Shown here piece by piece: positions 42,301-53,899 of a DNA stretch of 64,000 nucleotides. Origin of the DNA: Excoecaria cochinchinensis (lineage: Eukaryota; Streptophyta; Magnoliopsida; Malpighiales; Euphorbiaceae); NCBI GenBank assembly GCA_947683425.1, contig CANTUQ010000073.1:9692001-9756000 (forward strand). Reading direction: 5' to 3'. The notes below the pieces were generated by a model. That model worked only from the letters and a program-made list of their open reading frames with translations. It did not search any database and had not been told where the DNA came from. The first letter of the stretch is position 1, and every line of letters begins with the position of its first letter. Position numbers and translations under genes: made by a program.

Positions 42301-43424
42301 GCTAGTGTTTTGAGTTGTGTTCCTAGTAATGTCAAGTATTAAATTCTGAGTGAGTGAGTCAAGCCTGAATAGTCATAGTAGTGGATAGATAAGCATGCTT
42401 ATAAAAGGGTTATCGCGCGGCTACTTCTGTGACCTTAATTGTGTCAACTGGCGAATACCTCGAGTATTCAATTTTGAGTTAGGTCTCTACTTATAAATTC
42501 TAATAATATTTCACTGTGCCCGTATCCACAACTAAAGGAATTCAGGCTAATGTATATTTTTGTAATGTTCAAAAGGTGAAGTAGAGACTTGTATATGTAT
42601 AGGAATATAGTATAACATGTTATTAATATCGTTGCCATATATGGATTTCTGCATATGAATGAGTTAAAGCATGATGGTATTTGTTTACAAGATTGTGTAC
42701 ATGATTATTCGTATATATAACATGACTATCAATATGCTTGTGTTATATCTGGGACTTCATTCGAAGTCTATTATTTCTGTTTATCCCCACTAAACGTTAT
42801 CGCTTAGCACGAATATTTTTTCGTGTAGGTTTTTAGGATTGGATCAGTGAGTGCACATCTACAGGTCATGGCCACTAGGAGCTTGTATATGATCTTTTTA
42901 TATAAGATAGAGTTTTTGGATGTTTTGAGTAACATCATTATGTATATAGAGCAGTGTAGTATCAAAATGTAAAAGTTAACTATATTTGTATATGTACCGA
43001 AGATGTATATGTATTAAGTATAAAGTTTTTGTAATATGTACAGTTTATATATATTATAAGAGATGTATGTTTGGCCTAAGATATTCTAATTATTTAATGT
43101 ATTGCTTCCGCTTTAGAGTCTAAATTGGTATATGTACGGATGTTTGTGTGGTTAGCGTGTAGCAACCAGATATTCCTTCCCGGGGATATTGGGGTGTTAC
43201 ACAATTGCTGGTGGGTCTACTACTGGAGGACCCTCTCTAATTGGTTCTTGTTCATCTTGCTCCCCAACAGGAGCAACATGTGGCTGTCCAGCCAGCGGTG
43301 CTAGAGTAGCAGTAAGGTTTGCCATCATTTTCATCATTCGGGCCTCAAACACTTCCATCCTTTTACCCACTTCTTCAGCAATCAGTGCACGGGTTGAGTT
43401 AGATTCTCTTGGTAAATTGGCCAT
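39305..43424 (-). pseudogene. gag: Tat gag, split by a solo LTR and a frameshift
   Basis: The N-terminus lies at 43,424-43,207 (NSTRALIAEEVGKRMEVFEA), then the 2.9-kb solo LTR, then 40,330-39,942 (MVDIPKFDGTSNPTAHVKQY), a break near 39,940 with a stop, and 39,937-39,425 (YLTRWRNQVMEMKRKPDTPD). A decayed zinc motif lies at about 39,410-39,355 (YCVYHQYMRYRTDYC), where the second histidine of the Cys-His-His-Cys set is arginine. Clearly the same family as the gag at 9,402, though well diverged. It is not followed by protease or RT. Confidence 0.85.
40336..43201 (+). mobile_element. solo LTR, 2.87 kb, inside Tat gag
   Basis: Begins TGTAACGACCCG and ends GGGGTGTTACA, with TGTAAC/GTTACA as inverted ends. 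Target duplication CAATT at 40,331-40,335 and 43,202-43,206 is exact. No primer site or coding frame inside, so it is an LTR left after recombination of a whole element. The start TGTAACGACCCG resembles chromovirus (Tekay/Del) LTRs. It holds three clusters of GTCGCGAGCGCGAC-type palindromes (about 40,515, 41,752 and 42,134). Confidence 0.88.
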
Positions 43425-44496
43425 TTTTAAAAATTATTCTGAATGCACTTGATTATGAGTCAAAAAGCCCTTTGATAAGGTAGCCATCGGAACCTCTAAA
43501 CCGACTAGAAAAATGGTCTACGATGGCAAAAAAATTAAATAGTTAGAACAATGTATGAATGACATGCTATGTATGATCGTGCTATGTAACAAATTGTCTA
43601 AAATAGCTGAAAAAATCAAAGAGGTTAGGATGATGTATGCAATGCATGGGAAAAATTTATGCACAAGATGATATGTACATGTGAAAATTATATGCACAGA
43701 ATAGGATGTACACACACGAAGAAATTTTTATTTTTTTTATTTTTTACGTTTTTATGTGCATGAATGACACGTAACGCATGCATATGCAATGTAACATCCA
43801 CAAGCACATGCAAGCAGATAGATTCTTCCAACCTTATTCTCCCACACACGAGGTTGTGCGTCTCTTTCCTAGGTGGGCTTGATCCATGAGCTAATGAGGA
43901 ACCCAATAGACGCGTATTGTATCGTGCACAGTGGAAAACCAGCAACATAACATCTCTCATCTAAATCACATACGTATGAGTTTTGGCCATTATGTATCTG
44001 AACACTTCAATCAAATTAAGATGGACCCACTAAGGCATGAAAGCCTTTGATGAATGACCATTTAATTTAGTTGATTTTGTTCAATATAGAGTGGCCCACA
44101 TATCAAATATAATATTAAGGTACATGTCGCCTGGTGGAAGTTTCTATTGCCTTTACATGAGCTTTAATCAAAGGGTAATGATACTTTAGGGCTACCCAAG
44201 CATAGTTTCTGCCAACGGATCTAGCTCATCACGAGTATAATGACCAATTGGGTCTCCATTTGATATACCAAAAGGTACTAGGCTTGAGCTGGTGATTATC
44301 CTTAACACTTTTTCACATTGAGTGAATATAGGGTCGTACTTCGAGAACGTACTAAGGTAAAATAAGGGACCATCTAGCATAAATCTAAGGCTCTAGTATG
44401 GATACAATACAAAATTTTTTGAAAAGAGATTGAATTTTAATTCATAAAAATCCAATTATATCATTAACCAAGAGAGTTTTGAAGCAAAGTTTCAAA
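43425..44496 (-). other. leader of the gag-only Tat derivative
   Basis: No gene. Reverse complement of about 43,900-44,330 aligns by eye with 8,690-9,230 in the other Tat leader. A shared block includes the start of the TATGAATCCA/GGTTCCTCATT-like segment and the CCCACCTAGGAAAG word. Confidence 0.6.
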
Positions 44497-44515
44497 GTCT
44501 CTAGTGGAGTCGCCA
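44497..44515 (-). other. tRNA-Arg-type primer site of the gag-only Tat derivative
   Basis: On the minus strand TGGCGACTCCACTAGAGAC starts two bases after the LTR end. The first ten bases match the primer site at 8,482; the rest is partly changed. Confidence 0.7.
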
Positions 44516-44516
44516 T

Positions 44517-46004
44517 TGTGAAGTGCGCCGAACTCACTTATGTTTCCCGAAAAGCCCGCTTTTAAGGCCCGAGAGGATTCACGTCTTTAGATCTTGGGTA
44601 ACATGAGATATTTTGGAATTCCTACCAAATAAAACATTGGAAAAGTTCATCTAATCCCATGAAACCTTTTGGCACCTTTGAGGTATTTTGAAGTCGCCAC
44701 CCAATTTATAAGAAATTGGGAAAGTTCGTCTAACCTCAAAGGTTTAAATTAGAGAGTAGTTTGGAACTTTACTTTTATTAATTTCTTGGTTAATTATAAA
44801 TGAGTTTTTAATATTAAATTTCTATCTCTCATCTCACACGGTCATACATTTAAAATAAATCGCAAATTCAAGTAACGAGAAAAGCGGTAAAGAAAGCAAT
44901 AAAATAAGTAAAATACAAAATAAACTATGAAATGAAATAAGGACAAAAAAATACAATCCCCCAAATTAAAACAAACTAAAATAAATAAATAAATTGGGAC
45001 AAAAAATACAATCCCCCAAAATAGAAAATTAAATAAATAAAATCAATTAATTAAATAACATTCATAAATCAAGACATTTATTTAGAATAGTAACATTGAT
45101 TCCTTCATGTTCACTTAAAAAAATCAAAAAATTATTTTTGGGTGTTATTGAGAAAATCGGGATGAGTGATCTCATTTTGAAAAAATTAACTTTTCTTTTA
45201 AAATTTAATTTTTATTGGCCAAAATTAGGGCATTGGTCCCATTTTATTATAAAAAATTCCAATTTATTAATAAAACTATTTTTGTGATTTTCTTTTTAAC
45301 ATGTATAAAATAAAATAAATTTATTACAAGTTACATAGCAAAATAAATAAAAAGAAAAATAAAATAATAAGCAACAAAAAAATAACTCAAACCAAAAGAA
45401 GCCTCCTCGATTTCTCCATTTGCTCGTGAGAATGTTTAAACAAAAAAAAAAGGATTGTAGATAAAACAAAATAAAATAAAGATTAATGTTAGCAAATAAA
45501 TGCAAAAAATCAAATAAATCAAATAACATAATAAAAAAAATATTATTACATAAAAAAAATAAATATTGGCAAAATAATATTAAAATCATATAAAAGAATG
45601 CATACCATGCAAATATGGATTGAAAAACATAAAAATGGGATAAAAAGAAAATAGAAGAAAAGAGCATTAAAGGACAAATAAGGGATGAGGGGTGGCCTGG
45701 CCATAAGGGGCGGCCAGCCTACCCCTCACCTCCTTCCCGCCCCTCAAGGGGAGGAAGGAGACAAGAGCCCTTTCTTCAATTTTTCTTCCAAAAACGTAGT
45801 AAAATTTATAGTTTTATGTATTTTTACATGATTTTATGTCATAATAATATGACAAATAACTAAATTAACTTAAATCATAAGCAAAAAATAACAAATCAAT
45901 AGTAGGCTAATGACAGTTTACCGTATTGATATTGATACTGATACTGATACTAAAATTATTGTTTACTACTTACTGTATATTGTAGTGGACCTCTGGGGTC
46001 CACA
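44517..46004 (-). repeat. 5' LTR of the gag-only Tat derivative
   Basis: On the minus strand it starts TGTGGACCCCAGAGGTCC (46,004) and ends CGGCGCACTTCACA (44,517), about 1.49 kb. The end closely resembles the end of the LTR at 8,480. A GC-rich block at 45,675-45,755 lies in the same relative place as the GC-rich block of the LTR at 27,419. The start is placed by similarity in shape and is the weaker border. Confidence 0.6.
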
Positions 46005-46445
46005 TCCCGTGTATTCGGTTCAAAGATTTCTACCGGATTAATACTAGGGGCAAAATGAGAAAAATGGATTAAAATATGTAATAAAGATAAATAAATGAAA
46101 ATGGAGTGAAAAACGGACTAATATGTAAAGAATTAAGGGCATGCTTGCTTTCCTGTATAGTACATGGGATAGCATAAAATAATACCCTCTAATACGTTAG
46201 AGGGTGTTTGGTTAAATTTTTAAAAAATAATACACGTATTATATAATGCAGGATTTAATTCTTATCCAGTATACACAGGATAAAATAATACACACCTCCC
46301 CCTTGGGTTTATTTAATACGGTGTTTATCTTAATCTCCATTTTTTCTCATTTTATATAAATTCTATTTTATTGTTTTATTGTAATTTTTATTTTGTGAAT
46401 ATATATTTTATGTGTTATAATAGTTTGTTGAATTTATTTAGTTTG

Positions 46446-46487
<42 letters not shown>

Positions 46488-48437
46488 TCATTTTTTTGCG
46501 TGGTTTTCTACTTATGGGCTACTATTTCATATTGGATTATGTCTAAAATAATAATGATGAAGTTTATTTATTTTGATTTGTTATTGGACCATGTATAAAA
46601 TTATTAATTATAGCATATTTCAATTATGTAATTAAATGTTATTAATTAAGTTGTTTGTTTGATTATTAATTTATCTACTATTATATATTTATGTTTCAGG
46701 AAATTTGTGCACTTTTTTTAAAAAATTGTATTTTACAATCAATTTTTTTTGTCTAAATTGGTAATATTAAAAATAATTTAATTTTGTATGTTTTTTTTTT
46801 AATTTTGTTTAAAAATAATATAGTACATTATTGTGCACCAAATACAGTACAAAATATTACAGGCGAATATAATATTATACCAAACACTGTATATTATAAT
46901 ACAAGTTAATAATATACAAATTAATACTATACATGCTAATACTGTACATGCTAATACTATACAGACTAATACAATACAGCGAACCAAACATGCCCTAAAG
47001 GTATTAGGGGTAAAACGGTAATTATGTAACATATTTAAAAAAAGGGAAAATACGGATAAATAAGTAATTTAATAAAAAATAACCGAAAAATAGAAAAATA
47101 AGGAAAATGGTTTAAAGTGAGTAAATAAGAGAAAATGGAGTGAAAAATGGTAAAATAAAGGTTTAAAATGTAATTATGCATAAAGATGAGATTGATGGAC
47201 TAAATGGTAAATTTTTACATATTAAATAATGGATTAGTTGTGAAAAATGGTTAAGTAATGGTATAATTGTAATTAATGGAGAATTAAGGGCAGAACCATA
47301 AATTGACGGAACTTTAAGGACTAAGTTGTAATTCAACTATAGAAATGTTAATAAAAGGACTAAAATGCAAATTGAGTTAAAATATGGTTAATAAGTGTAG
47401 TTATAAGAATAATGTGGACTTAATGATTTAAATTAACATAATAAGGAAATAATAAAGTTAATAATAATAGTAATAATAAAAATAATAATAATATTAATTA
47501 TATAAATTGCATGGTAAGAAAATTAAAAGCATCACTAAAGTGAAAATGAATGCTCAAGTTATAAATAATGTAAGTAACATGAACACGGAGTAAGAGATGT
47601 ACTTGGGCAAAACGTGTTAACCAATGTATGTATACAAATTTTAAAGGTAATGGAAATGCACCAAAGTGATAACCTATTAAGTAATAAGGTAAAGTATATT
47701 TATATATATAATTTTTAATGGTTAGTGAGTTAATTTTGCATGTATGCATGAAATTTTTATGTATGGAAAATTTTGGATATGTATCCACTACTGGGTATGA
47801 TTAATGCTCAGGTTGCAATTTTATTTGACTCCGCGTAGGTATAGGATGGAGCAAGCATACCATGATTTTTAGGAGTGGACTGGAGTAAAGCAATTAGAAG
47901 AGAATATTTTGTATGTAAATAATCTTGGCATGTATATGTATTTTGACTAGTGCACTTAGTATGTAAAATGGTGTATAAAAAACTTTTATTGACGTTTTAA
48001 ACATATGTAGGTTTATATAATGTGGATGTGGTTAGTGTTGCACTTATGTGGATGAGATGGTGATTTTGACTATATTGTTTATTAGATGGACTATTGTGCT
48101 TACGATGCGCTGTGGTTTGTTTGAAATTGCAGGAGGATAGGTTTAGTATGCAGCTGTTATGCTACCAAAATTTTGACCAAATGAATAGTAAATTGAAACC
48201 GTTATAGGTCAATTCGCAAGTGACATATAAAGGATTTTTAAGGAAAAGGATTATAAGAAATTAGTAAAGCAAATAAATGTAATCAAGCAAGTAAATTGGA
48301 AAGCAAGTAAGGAAAGAAAATTTTACCCTTTTGGCTAATAATCTATTATTAGACATATTCCAAATAATCAAGGTAATCGTGCAAGCCAAGTTAGCCAACC
48401 ATCGTATGTACAGTAATAGTGAATTAAGGGTGTTACA
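46005..48437 (+). repeat. LTR-like fragment ending GGTGTTACA
   Basis: No gene. AT-rich, with many AAAATGG / GGACTAAA words usual in chromovirus LTRs, and a terminal GGGTGTTACA at 48,428-48,437. It contains a Harbinger-like MITE. It may be the right half of the LTR begun at 36,506-38,430. The caulimovirid sequence starts directly after it. Confidence 0.4.
46137..46995. mobile_element. PIF/Harbinger-like MITE
   Basis: Terminal inverted repeats GGGCATGCTTG (left) and CAAACATGCCC (right, complement GGGCATGTTTG), extending imperfectly for about 24 bases. TAA flanks both ends (46,134-46,136 and 46,996-46,998), the 3-bp duplication expected for this superfamily. 859 bases, no transposase. A (TTA)n microsatellite lies at 46,446-46,488, and the right subterminal part repeats TAATACTATACATGC-like words (about 46,900-46,975). 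Confidence 0.82.
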
Positions 48438-48849
48438 GTCTACCACTTACTAATAATGGTTGTTTAGTCTTAGTCAGTGAGTTGTAAAGATTTTAGTACC
48501 TTGATGACTCAGCTTGTAATCTTTGTTTGTTTCTGGTTCTCATCTTTATATAGGTAGACCCGGAGAATAAACAATGCCTTAGTTATTTCATAAATAAAAT
48601 GTTTGCTTAAAACATTTCCTTCTTCTCCTGAGGTAACTTAAGATGGTATACAGTTCCTTAAAATATCTTAGATCCTGATTTATGTTATACGTGTTGTAGT
48701 TCATAATATGCAAAGAGAAGACAGCTCCTTAAAAATAGTCTGGTGTTCTGACCTTTTGTGTTGAGCACATATTTGCTTCATATTATAAGCTATCTCACAT
48801 CCATAATTAGTATCAAAGCCTCTAATATTCTAAGTGTTGTAATATAATT
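48438..48849 (+). promoter_or_regulatory. caulimovirid promoter/leader with tRNA-Met primer site, decayed
   Basis: A TTTATATA box at 48,545-48,552 lies downstream of a GATGACTCAGC word, and TAGTATCAAAGCC at 48,808-48,820 matches the tRNA-Met primer site (TGGTATCAGAGCC) with two changes. In plant pararetroviruses this site marks the start of the genome map, and the movement protein follows, as here. Confidence 0.55.
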
Positions 48850-49720
48850 TTGAGTTATCCTAAGAGAAGAAAATCTCAATCCATGGATAAACCTTCATCT
48901 TTATTAAAGCTTTTTACTATATGTGACTATAAATATACCCCTTCCACACCAAACATTGTAACTCTATCCCCTACTACTCTTTCAAAAAATAGTTGCTTCT
49001 ATGAGCTTAACTATCTTTCTGAAGACAAGAAAATAGGAGAAACTTGCACTCCTTTTCTAAATCCTTATGATTCTTTCACCGGGTCTTTTCCAACATGGAC
49101 CAGAAGCTTTAGAACCTTGATAAAAAAAAGTCGAAAAAAATAATAAAAGAGCATGTCCAGTGCTCTAGTTTTAGTCAATACACAATCAACGTTGATAGAA
49201 CCGAATAGTTTATTGATCGGGAAATCCCTCTAGAACTTTATTCTTTATGGCTTATGCAGGGCTACCCTCATATCCATTATGGTGTTATCAGGATAGGTCT
49301 CACCTATTATGGAAGGCAAGGTCTTCCTATTTTTGCCAGAATTGCTCTAATTGATTCCAGATATATGGAGTACCAACATGCTGTAATTGGTACTCTGGAG
49401 ACATCTTTGAATGTTGGATCTGTCATTTTCACCTTCTATTCCTAATTATAATATGGCTCTACAATATCCAAGCATTTTAACAACTTTGAAGGCACAAATT
49501 CAAATTTCTAGAGCAAAATAGGTGTCAAACTCAACTGGAGCCACTCTTCATTATCAGATGGCATATTGTCTCCAGAATCATGCATTAAATTTAGCCTTAT
49601 CTGCGAAACACAATAATGCTCTGTTCATTCGTGCAAACTCGGCAGCAAACACACATACTTACATCCATATCCCTAAGCAGATCTCTAAGGAAGAGCTTTT
49701 TCAATTCTTTCCAGATAGCT
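48850..49720 (+). pseudogene. endogenous pararetrovirus movement protein, broken
   Basis: Recognisable movement-protein core (30K superfamily, caulimovirid type) in 49,254-49,443: GYPHIHYGVIRIGL and ARIALIDSRYMEYQHAVIGT. The N-terminal part is 48,850-49,141 in another frame, and the C-terminal part with STGATLHYQMAYCLQNHALN lies at 49,522-49,720. At least three stop codons (about 49,141, 49,206, 49,443) and frame changes separate them. The closest groups I know are Florendovirus and Petuvirus, in which the movement protein heads a long polyprotein. It is a fossil with no coding capacity. Confidence 0.8.
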
Positions 49721-49899
49721 AAATCCTAAATTATGAGAAGCTAAAGAGGCAAAGGAGCCAGTACAATCTTTTTAGCCAACTTTTATCAAAAAGGCTGATG
49801 GACCTATGGAGACTATCTTCAGAAAAGAAAAGGCTACTACACAGCCTACTATTCCTTTATTCTTCACTCAATTTATGATTTGTCCTATTCATCCTAAAA

Positions 49900-50818
49900 A
49901 AATATTCCAGTAGTTAATTTTGATAATGAAGGATGCCTTGTTCATGCTTTTAGCAGGAATGGACATTATTTTTTTGATGTTTGCAATTGTGATGACTGCA
50001 TTCAAGATTTTGAAATAGATGAGTTAGCTGAAAAGAAAAGGAGAGAAAAAAGTGGTGTTTCAGAAAGGAACTTTAGAAGAAGATATGAGGATGATGATGG
50101 CCCCAGTATTGGTCTTTTAGGACAACCATCTAAAAAGTATAATTATTTGGTTTCTTACTCTCCCCCACCTCATTGGAAACCTTTATCCCCTCCACCAACT
50201 TTGTACAAACGTTATAAACCTTATCTCCCTCCAGGAGAATCACTTCCACCAAAACCATCACCTGCCACTTCACCATATAAAAAACCATCACCTAAGAAAC
50301 CTTTACATTGTTATAACCAAGCCTTAAAATGGATTAAAAAGGAATCACCTCCTAATCCAGTTTCTTTGACATCCATTTCTCAAACCTTTATGTACCAGCC
50401 GACTTCTTATGATGAAGTCTTTCCTCCTCTTAAGGAGTTTAATAATCCTAAAACCTCAACAAAAGTAGCACCTTTTGTAAATAATCCAAATATTACTGAA
50501 CCAAATGGGCAGCAACAACAAATCTCTCAAGCAGAAGCTTTCTTGAACTGGCAAACTGAAAATTCTCTAGCACAAAATAAAAAGCTACAGATTATTGAAA
50601 AGAAAATTCATCAAGTGTCAGACAAAGTGGAGCAACTTTCTAAGAGAGATCATTTATTCCTTAGTGCTATTAGTAATCTTCAACTCCAGGTAGAACAAAG
50701 AACAGAAGAGATCGTAACTTTGATAAGACATAGTGATCGCTTATCTCAAATAAATCAGAAAGAAGCAGAGGCCTTTGAGCTTAAAAAACAAATTAAACAT
50801 CTTGAAGCTTTGCATTAA
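49900..50818 (+). pseudogene. endogenous pararetrovirus, central region with coiled coil
   Basis: Open for about 300 codons from just after a TAA near 49,897 to TAA 50,816. Visible: a cysteine cluster (VCNCDDC) near 49,980, a proline-rich segment (50,150-50,300), and a C-terminal heptad-rich stretch (about 50,560-50,815) that should form a coiled coil. This is the region between movement and coat protein in the caulimovirid polyprotein. The exact role is not known. It stays open although both neighbours are broken. Confidence 0.6.
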
Positions 50819-51099
50819 CAACAACTAAAACCTCAAACACCTTTTGACCTAATGGAAATGTTTTCCACACCATTTGAATCAAAATCTCCTTTTACTCAAC
50901 CCTCAACTCCTGTTTATGGATTAAAACCATTACCACCTAGACAACTTGATATCTTTAGACCTCATCAGAAGTCCTTTTTATCCTGACTCAAAAAAGGAAA
51001 GTTCTTAACACAGCCCTCTATATAAACATATCTCTCTAAGATTCAATCCATTCAACACACATTCCAAACTGTTTTTCCCACAGAAACTAAATAGCTTTC

Positions 51100-52330
51100 C
51101 TCTTCTTTTATAGAATCTATAGAAGCTGAACTAAAACCTGAACCCCCAAAAAGAAAATCTGATGATGCAATGATGATCAATCCATTAACCTCTTTTCTTA
51201 ATAATTGTATTACAATTACTATGCCATCTCAATTCTCTATCAAAGTAGAAGCAGAAGAATCAGATAGCTCTGATATTTTAAAAAATTTTGTTATGTCTGA
51301 TGAAAGTACTTGGAGTTCAGATTCTGAACAAGCAGCTCAGTATATGTACCAGGCCCCATCCAGAAATTCAAGAAGACCTTCTTAAACAACTGTTGTACAT
51401 TCTAATTATGAGGAAAAGAAGTTACAGGTCCTGATTCACCTCCTTGATCTAGACTTACACAGAATGTTCAATTTACTTTAGAAGATATCCCTTCTTTAAA
51501 ATATAAGGATCGCCTTTAGAAGATTTCAGCCTGGATGCAAACTCAATTAACTCTAGGTGCAGAAATAGGAGATGTCCTATTAGAATTCAGCACTCGTGCT
51601 GTTGGAAGACTGCAAGATTGGTTTATAGGCATGAATGTTGTCACGAAAGCTCAGATCATAAACCTTAATTCTGAAATAGAATTCTTGGCGTATGTCTACT
51701 GAGAATTCTATAGAGGTGTGCAAGATGCTATTGAACAAACACAAAAAAGATTTCTTTCGTATGAAATGTTGTTCTTTGAAACGCAAAGATCTTGACACAC
51801 ATTTTGATAGAATGGCTAAAAAGCTTTATGTGCTGCAAGGAATGCCTAACATGAATCAAGCCTTTTTAACTTCTCTGCCTGAAGTTTTATCTACGAGGAT
51901 GATCACCACAATTCAAACAGCAGGCAAGAAGATTAATGATTATGCTTTTGGAGAACTTCATCAAATAATGCACAATACTATCATTTGACTTGGTGAACAC
52001 AAAGAAATCATGCGACTGTATGTAGAAAAGAGTCTTATTTTAACACTAGCATGTGCCATACCTGATTTACAAATAAAGTGCAAAGGTGCAAGAGACTCAT
52101 GTGATTGCCAGCCTAGAAAGAATAAGCATTTCATTTGTTTCAGAAAAAGGCCAAATTCAGGAGATTAGATCCCCATAGATGGAGATATTTTAGGAAAAAG
52201 AAATACCCCCGAGCAAGGAAGTCAAGCAAATGTTATCTCTATGGCAAAGAAGGCCATTTTGCTTGGAACTGTCCCAATAAGTCCAAACATACTCATAAAA
52301 TGATCGCTCAGATAGATCAGATATCTAATT
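51100..52330 (+). pseudogene. endogenous pararetrovirus coat protein with zinc knuckle, broken
   Basis: An acidic segment at 51,170-51,385 (ESDSSDILKNFVMSDESTW) ends in a stop; the coat core continues in several frames, best seen at 51,692-51,985, with stops between. The C-terminal zinc knuckle at 52,231-52,272 reads CYLYGKEGHFAWNC, so the second cysteine of C-x2-C-x4-H-x4-C is tyrosine. A basic stretch (FRKKKYPRARKSSK) precedes it. Not functional. Confidence 0.75.
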
Positions 52331-52339
52331 TGGCGGATG

Positions 52340-52606
52340 TCAATCTAAAATCTATTTTTTCTGAAGAAAAAGAAAAAATAAAAGACAATCTTTTTAAAAT
52401 TGAGTATCTCTCTTCAACTAGTGATGATGATGATTTCCAGTATCGTATTGAGGATGTTCTTGCTACAAAAAAGCAGCTAGTCCCACAAGTCTTTGTGCAA
52501 ATCTTTCCAGATAAATATGAGAGGCCAATTAAAGCTGTTGCATTTGTTGACACAAGAGCAAGGACGACTATCTTCAATCCAGATGTCTTACCTTCAAATA
52601 TGAGCT
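52340..52606 (+). pseudogene. endogenous pararetrovirus aspartic protease, broken
   Basis: Same frame as the zinc knuckle and about 90 codons long. The active-site word reads VDTRAR, where D-T-G is required, so the glycine is arginine. A TGA follows at 52,606. The downstream RT expected on this strand is missing; the sequence turns into a reversed piece by about 52,720. Confidence 0.75.
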
Positions 52607-52609
52607 GAC

Positions 52610-52730
52610 CAACGTTTAAACACTTCAAGCACCATCTTTTCGCTAACTTCTTCTATTTAAACTTAATTAAATAATCTTATCTCTGAATAAACTAACTATT
52701 TTTTATCTCTTTAACTCCGCTTTGATACCA
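52610..52730 (-). other. caulimovirid primer site and start of genome, minus strand
   Basis: TGGTATCAAAGCGG on the minus strand starts at 52,730 and matches the tRNA-Met primer site. It marks the end/start junction of a circular viral genome in the reversed piece. Whether any of the roughly 100 bases to its left belong to this or to the forward piece is not clear, so the inversion point is between about 52,610 and 52,717. Confidence 0.55.
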
Positions 52731-52733
52731 AAA

Positions 52734-53899
52734 ATGTATGAAAACAGATATAAAATCTTATTATAATCTTATTAAGAATAGCTGAGAGTTCAGCTTCTAT
52801 TGAGGCTAAAGATAACATTTTTATAATCTAACTTTTATTAGCCAAAAAAATTCATCTATTGATTAGAAAGCTAAGAAGCGGTTACTTTGGTAGAATAATA
52901 AGCTATAACAGCTTGAGAATTGGCTTTTTCGATTGAAAATGAGTCCCACTATTTTACCATGTATTCACGGTATTGAATGGGAACATAAATTTCCATGAAA
53001 AATGATATGTCCAAGCTATAATTCAAGAAATACCAAATGTAGTTGAGAATCATACGAAAGTATTTGGCATTGTAGAATAATAATAATCTCAAAATTTTTT
53101 ATATCCTTAAAAGACTAGTTGAGAAAGAACACTTTCAATAAGTCCAAAATACCCATACAATTACATAAACCAACTACAAAAACTACCTGAAAACTTTATA
53201 GAAAAATAGAAGAACAAGGAATGATTAAAGTTCCTTAAATTGAATGCCTTATACCAAGCTTCCTGATAGTCATAGTAGTTGTAAATTGTTTGAGCAGGAT
53301 ATCCTGGTAAAGTCTTCAAAAAATGTGGTCTCTGTCCCCATTTTAATAAAGCTATAAGTTGAATAATTTTTACTATAGTATAACTTATTTTGGACAAATT
53401 TTATTTATCATAATTGTGCTCAATTTCAACATATCCAGAATCAACAAGCACAGTCTAATAGAATTGCCTACTCTTGGATAAATTGTCTTCTTAAAAATGG
53501 AATCCTTTGGGAAAATGTAGTCAATTAATTTATAAAAACTATGATTTTCAACTAAACTAACTTCTTATACTTCAAGAATCTTGATAATTTGTATGCTAGA
53601 ATTTTGAATATACTGGGAAAAATATTTTCTATATGGGTCGGAAAGATTAGGAGATTTTGAAGAGGAGGATGCTACTGCTATTAGATAATTTAAAAGTTTA
53701 AGAGAAGTTGATAGAGAAGGAGTTTGTGGTCTAAGAATAGGAGATGCGGTAGAAGGAGATGAGGGTCTTGGTCTAGGTCCTAGAATGGCAAATATATTGA
53801 GTGATGATGGGAAATCCTGATTATAATTCATTGTTTGATTAGAATTTTGATTTCCTAATGATAATGAGGATTTTGTCAAAGCTTCCTTAATTAGAATTA
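52734..53899 (-). pseudogene. endogenous pararetrovirus, region downstream of RNase H, minus strand
   Basis: Lies after RNase H in reading order. The stretch 53,879-53,565 is open (104 codons) and has a serine/proline-rich segment (GPRPRPSSPSTASP) like the second ORF or C-terminal region of Florendovirus-type genomes. Further on, words in other frames (LIDYIFPKDSIFKKTIYPRV) still read but stops are frequent. Function not known. Confidence 0.5.

Larger units (their letters stand above)
38431..46004 (-). mobile_element. gag-only Tat derivative, minus strand, interrupted by a solo LTR
   Basis: Order on the minus strand: 5' LTR (46,004-44,517), primer site, leader, gag (43,424-39,305, split), then no pol at all, and a 3' LTR fragment (38,930-38,431) that is about 500 bases of the same LTR. 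It could be a TR-GAG-type non-autonomous element or a full element that lost pol by deletion. The LTR borders on the left are decayed and no target duplication was found. Confidence 0.7.

Noticed and set aside
46371..46598. ORF with an isoleucine run
   Set aside because: Microsatellite translation inside the MITE.
46005..48437. Complete solo LTR with borders 45,981-48,437
   Set aside because: The flanking five bases (TATAT and GTCTA) do not match, so no target duplication supports these borders.
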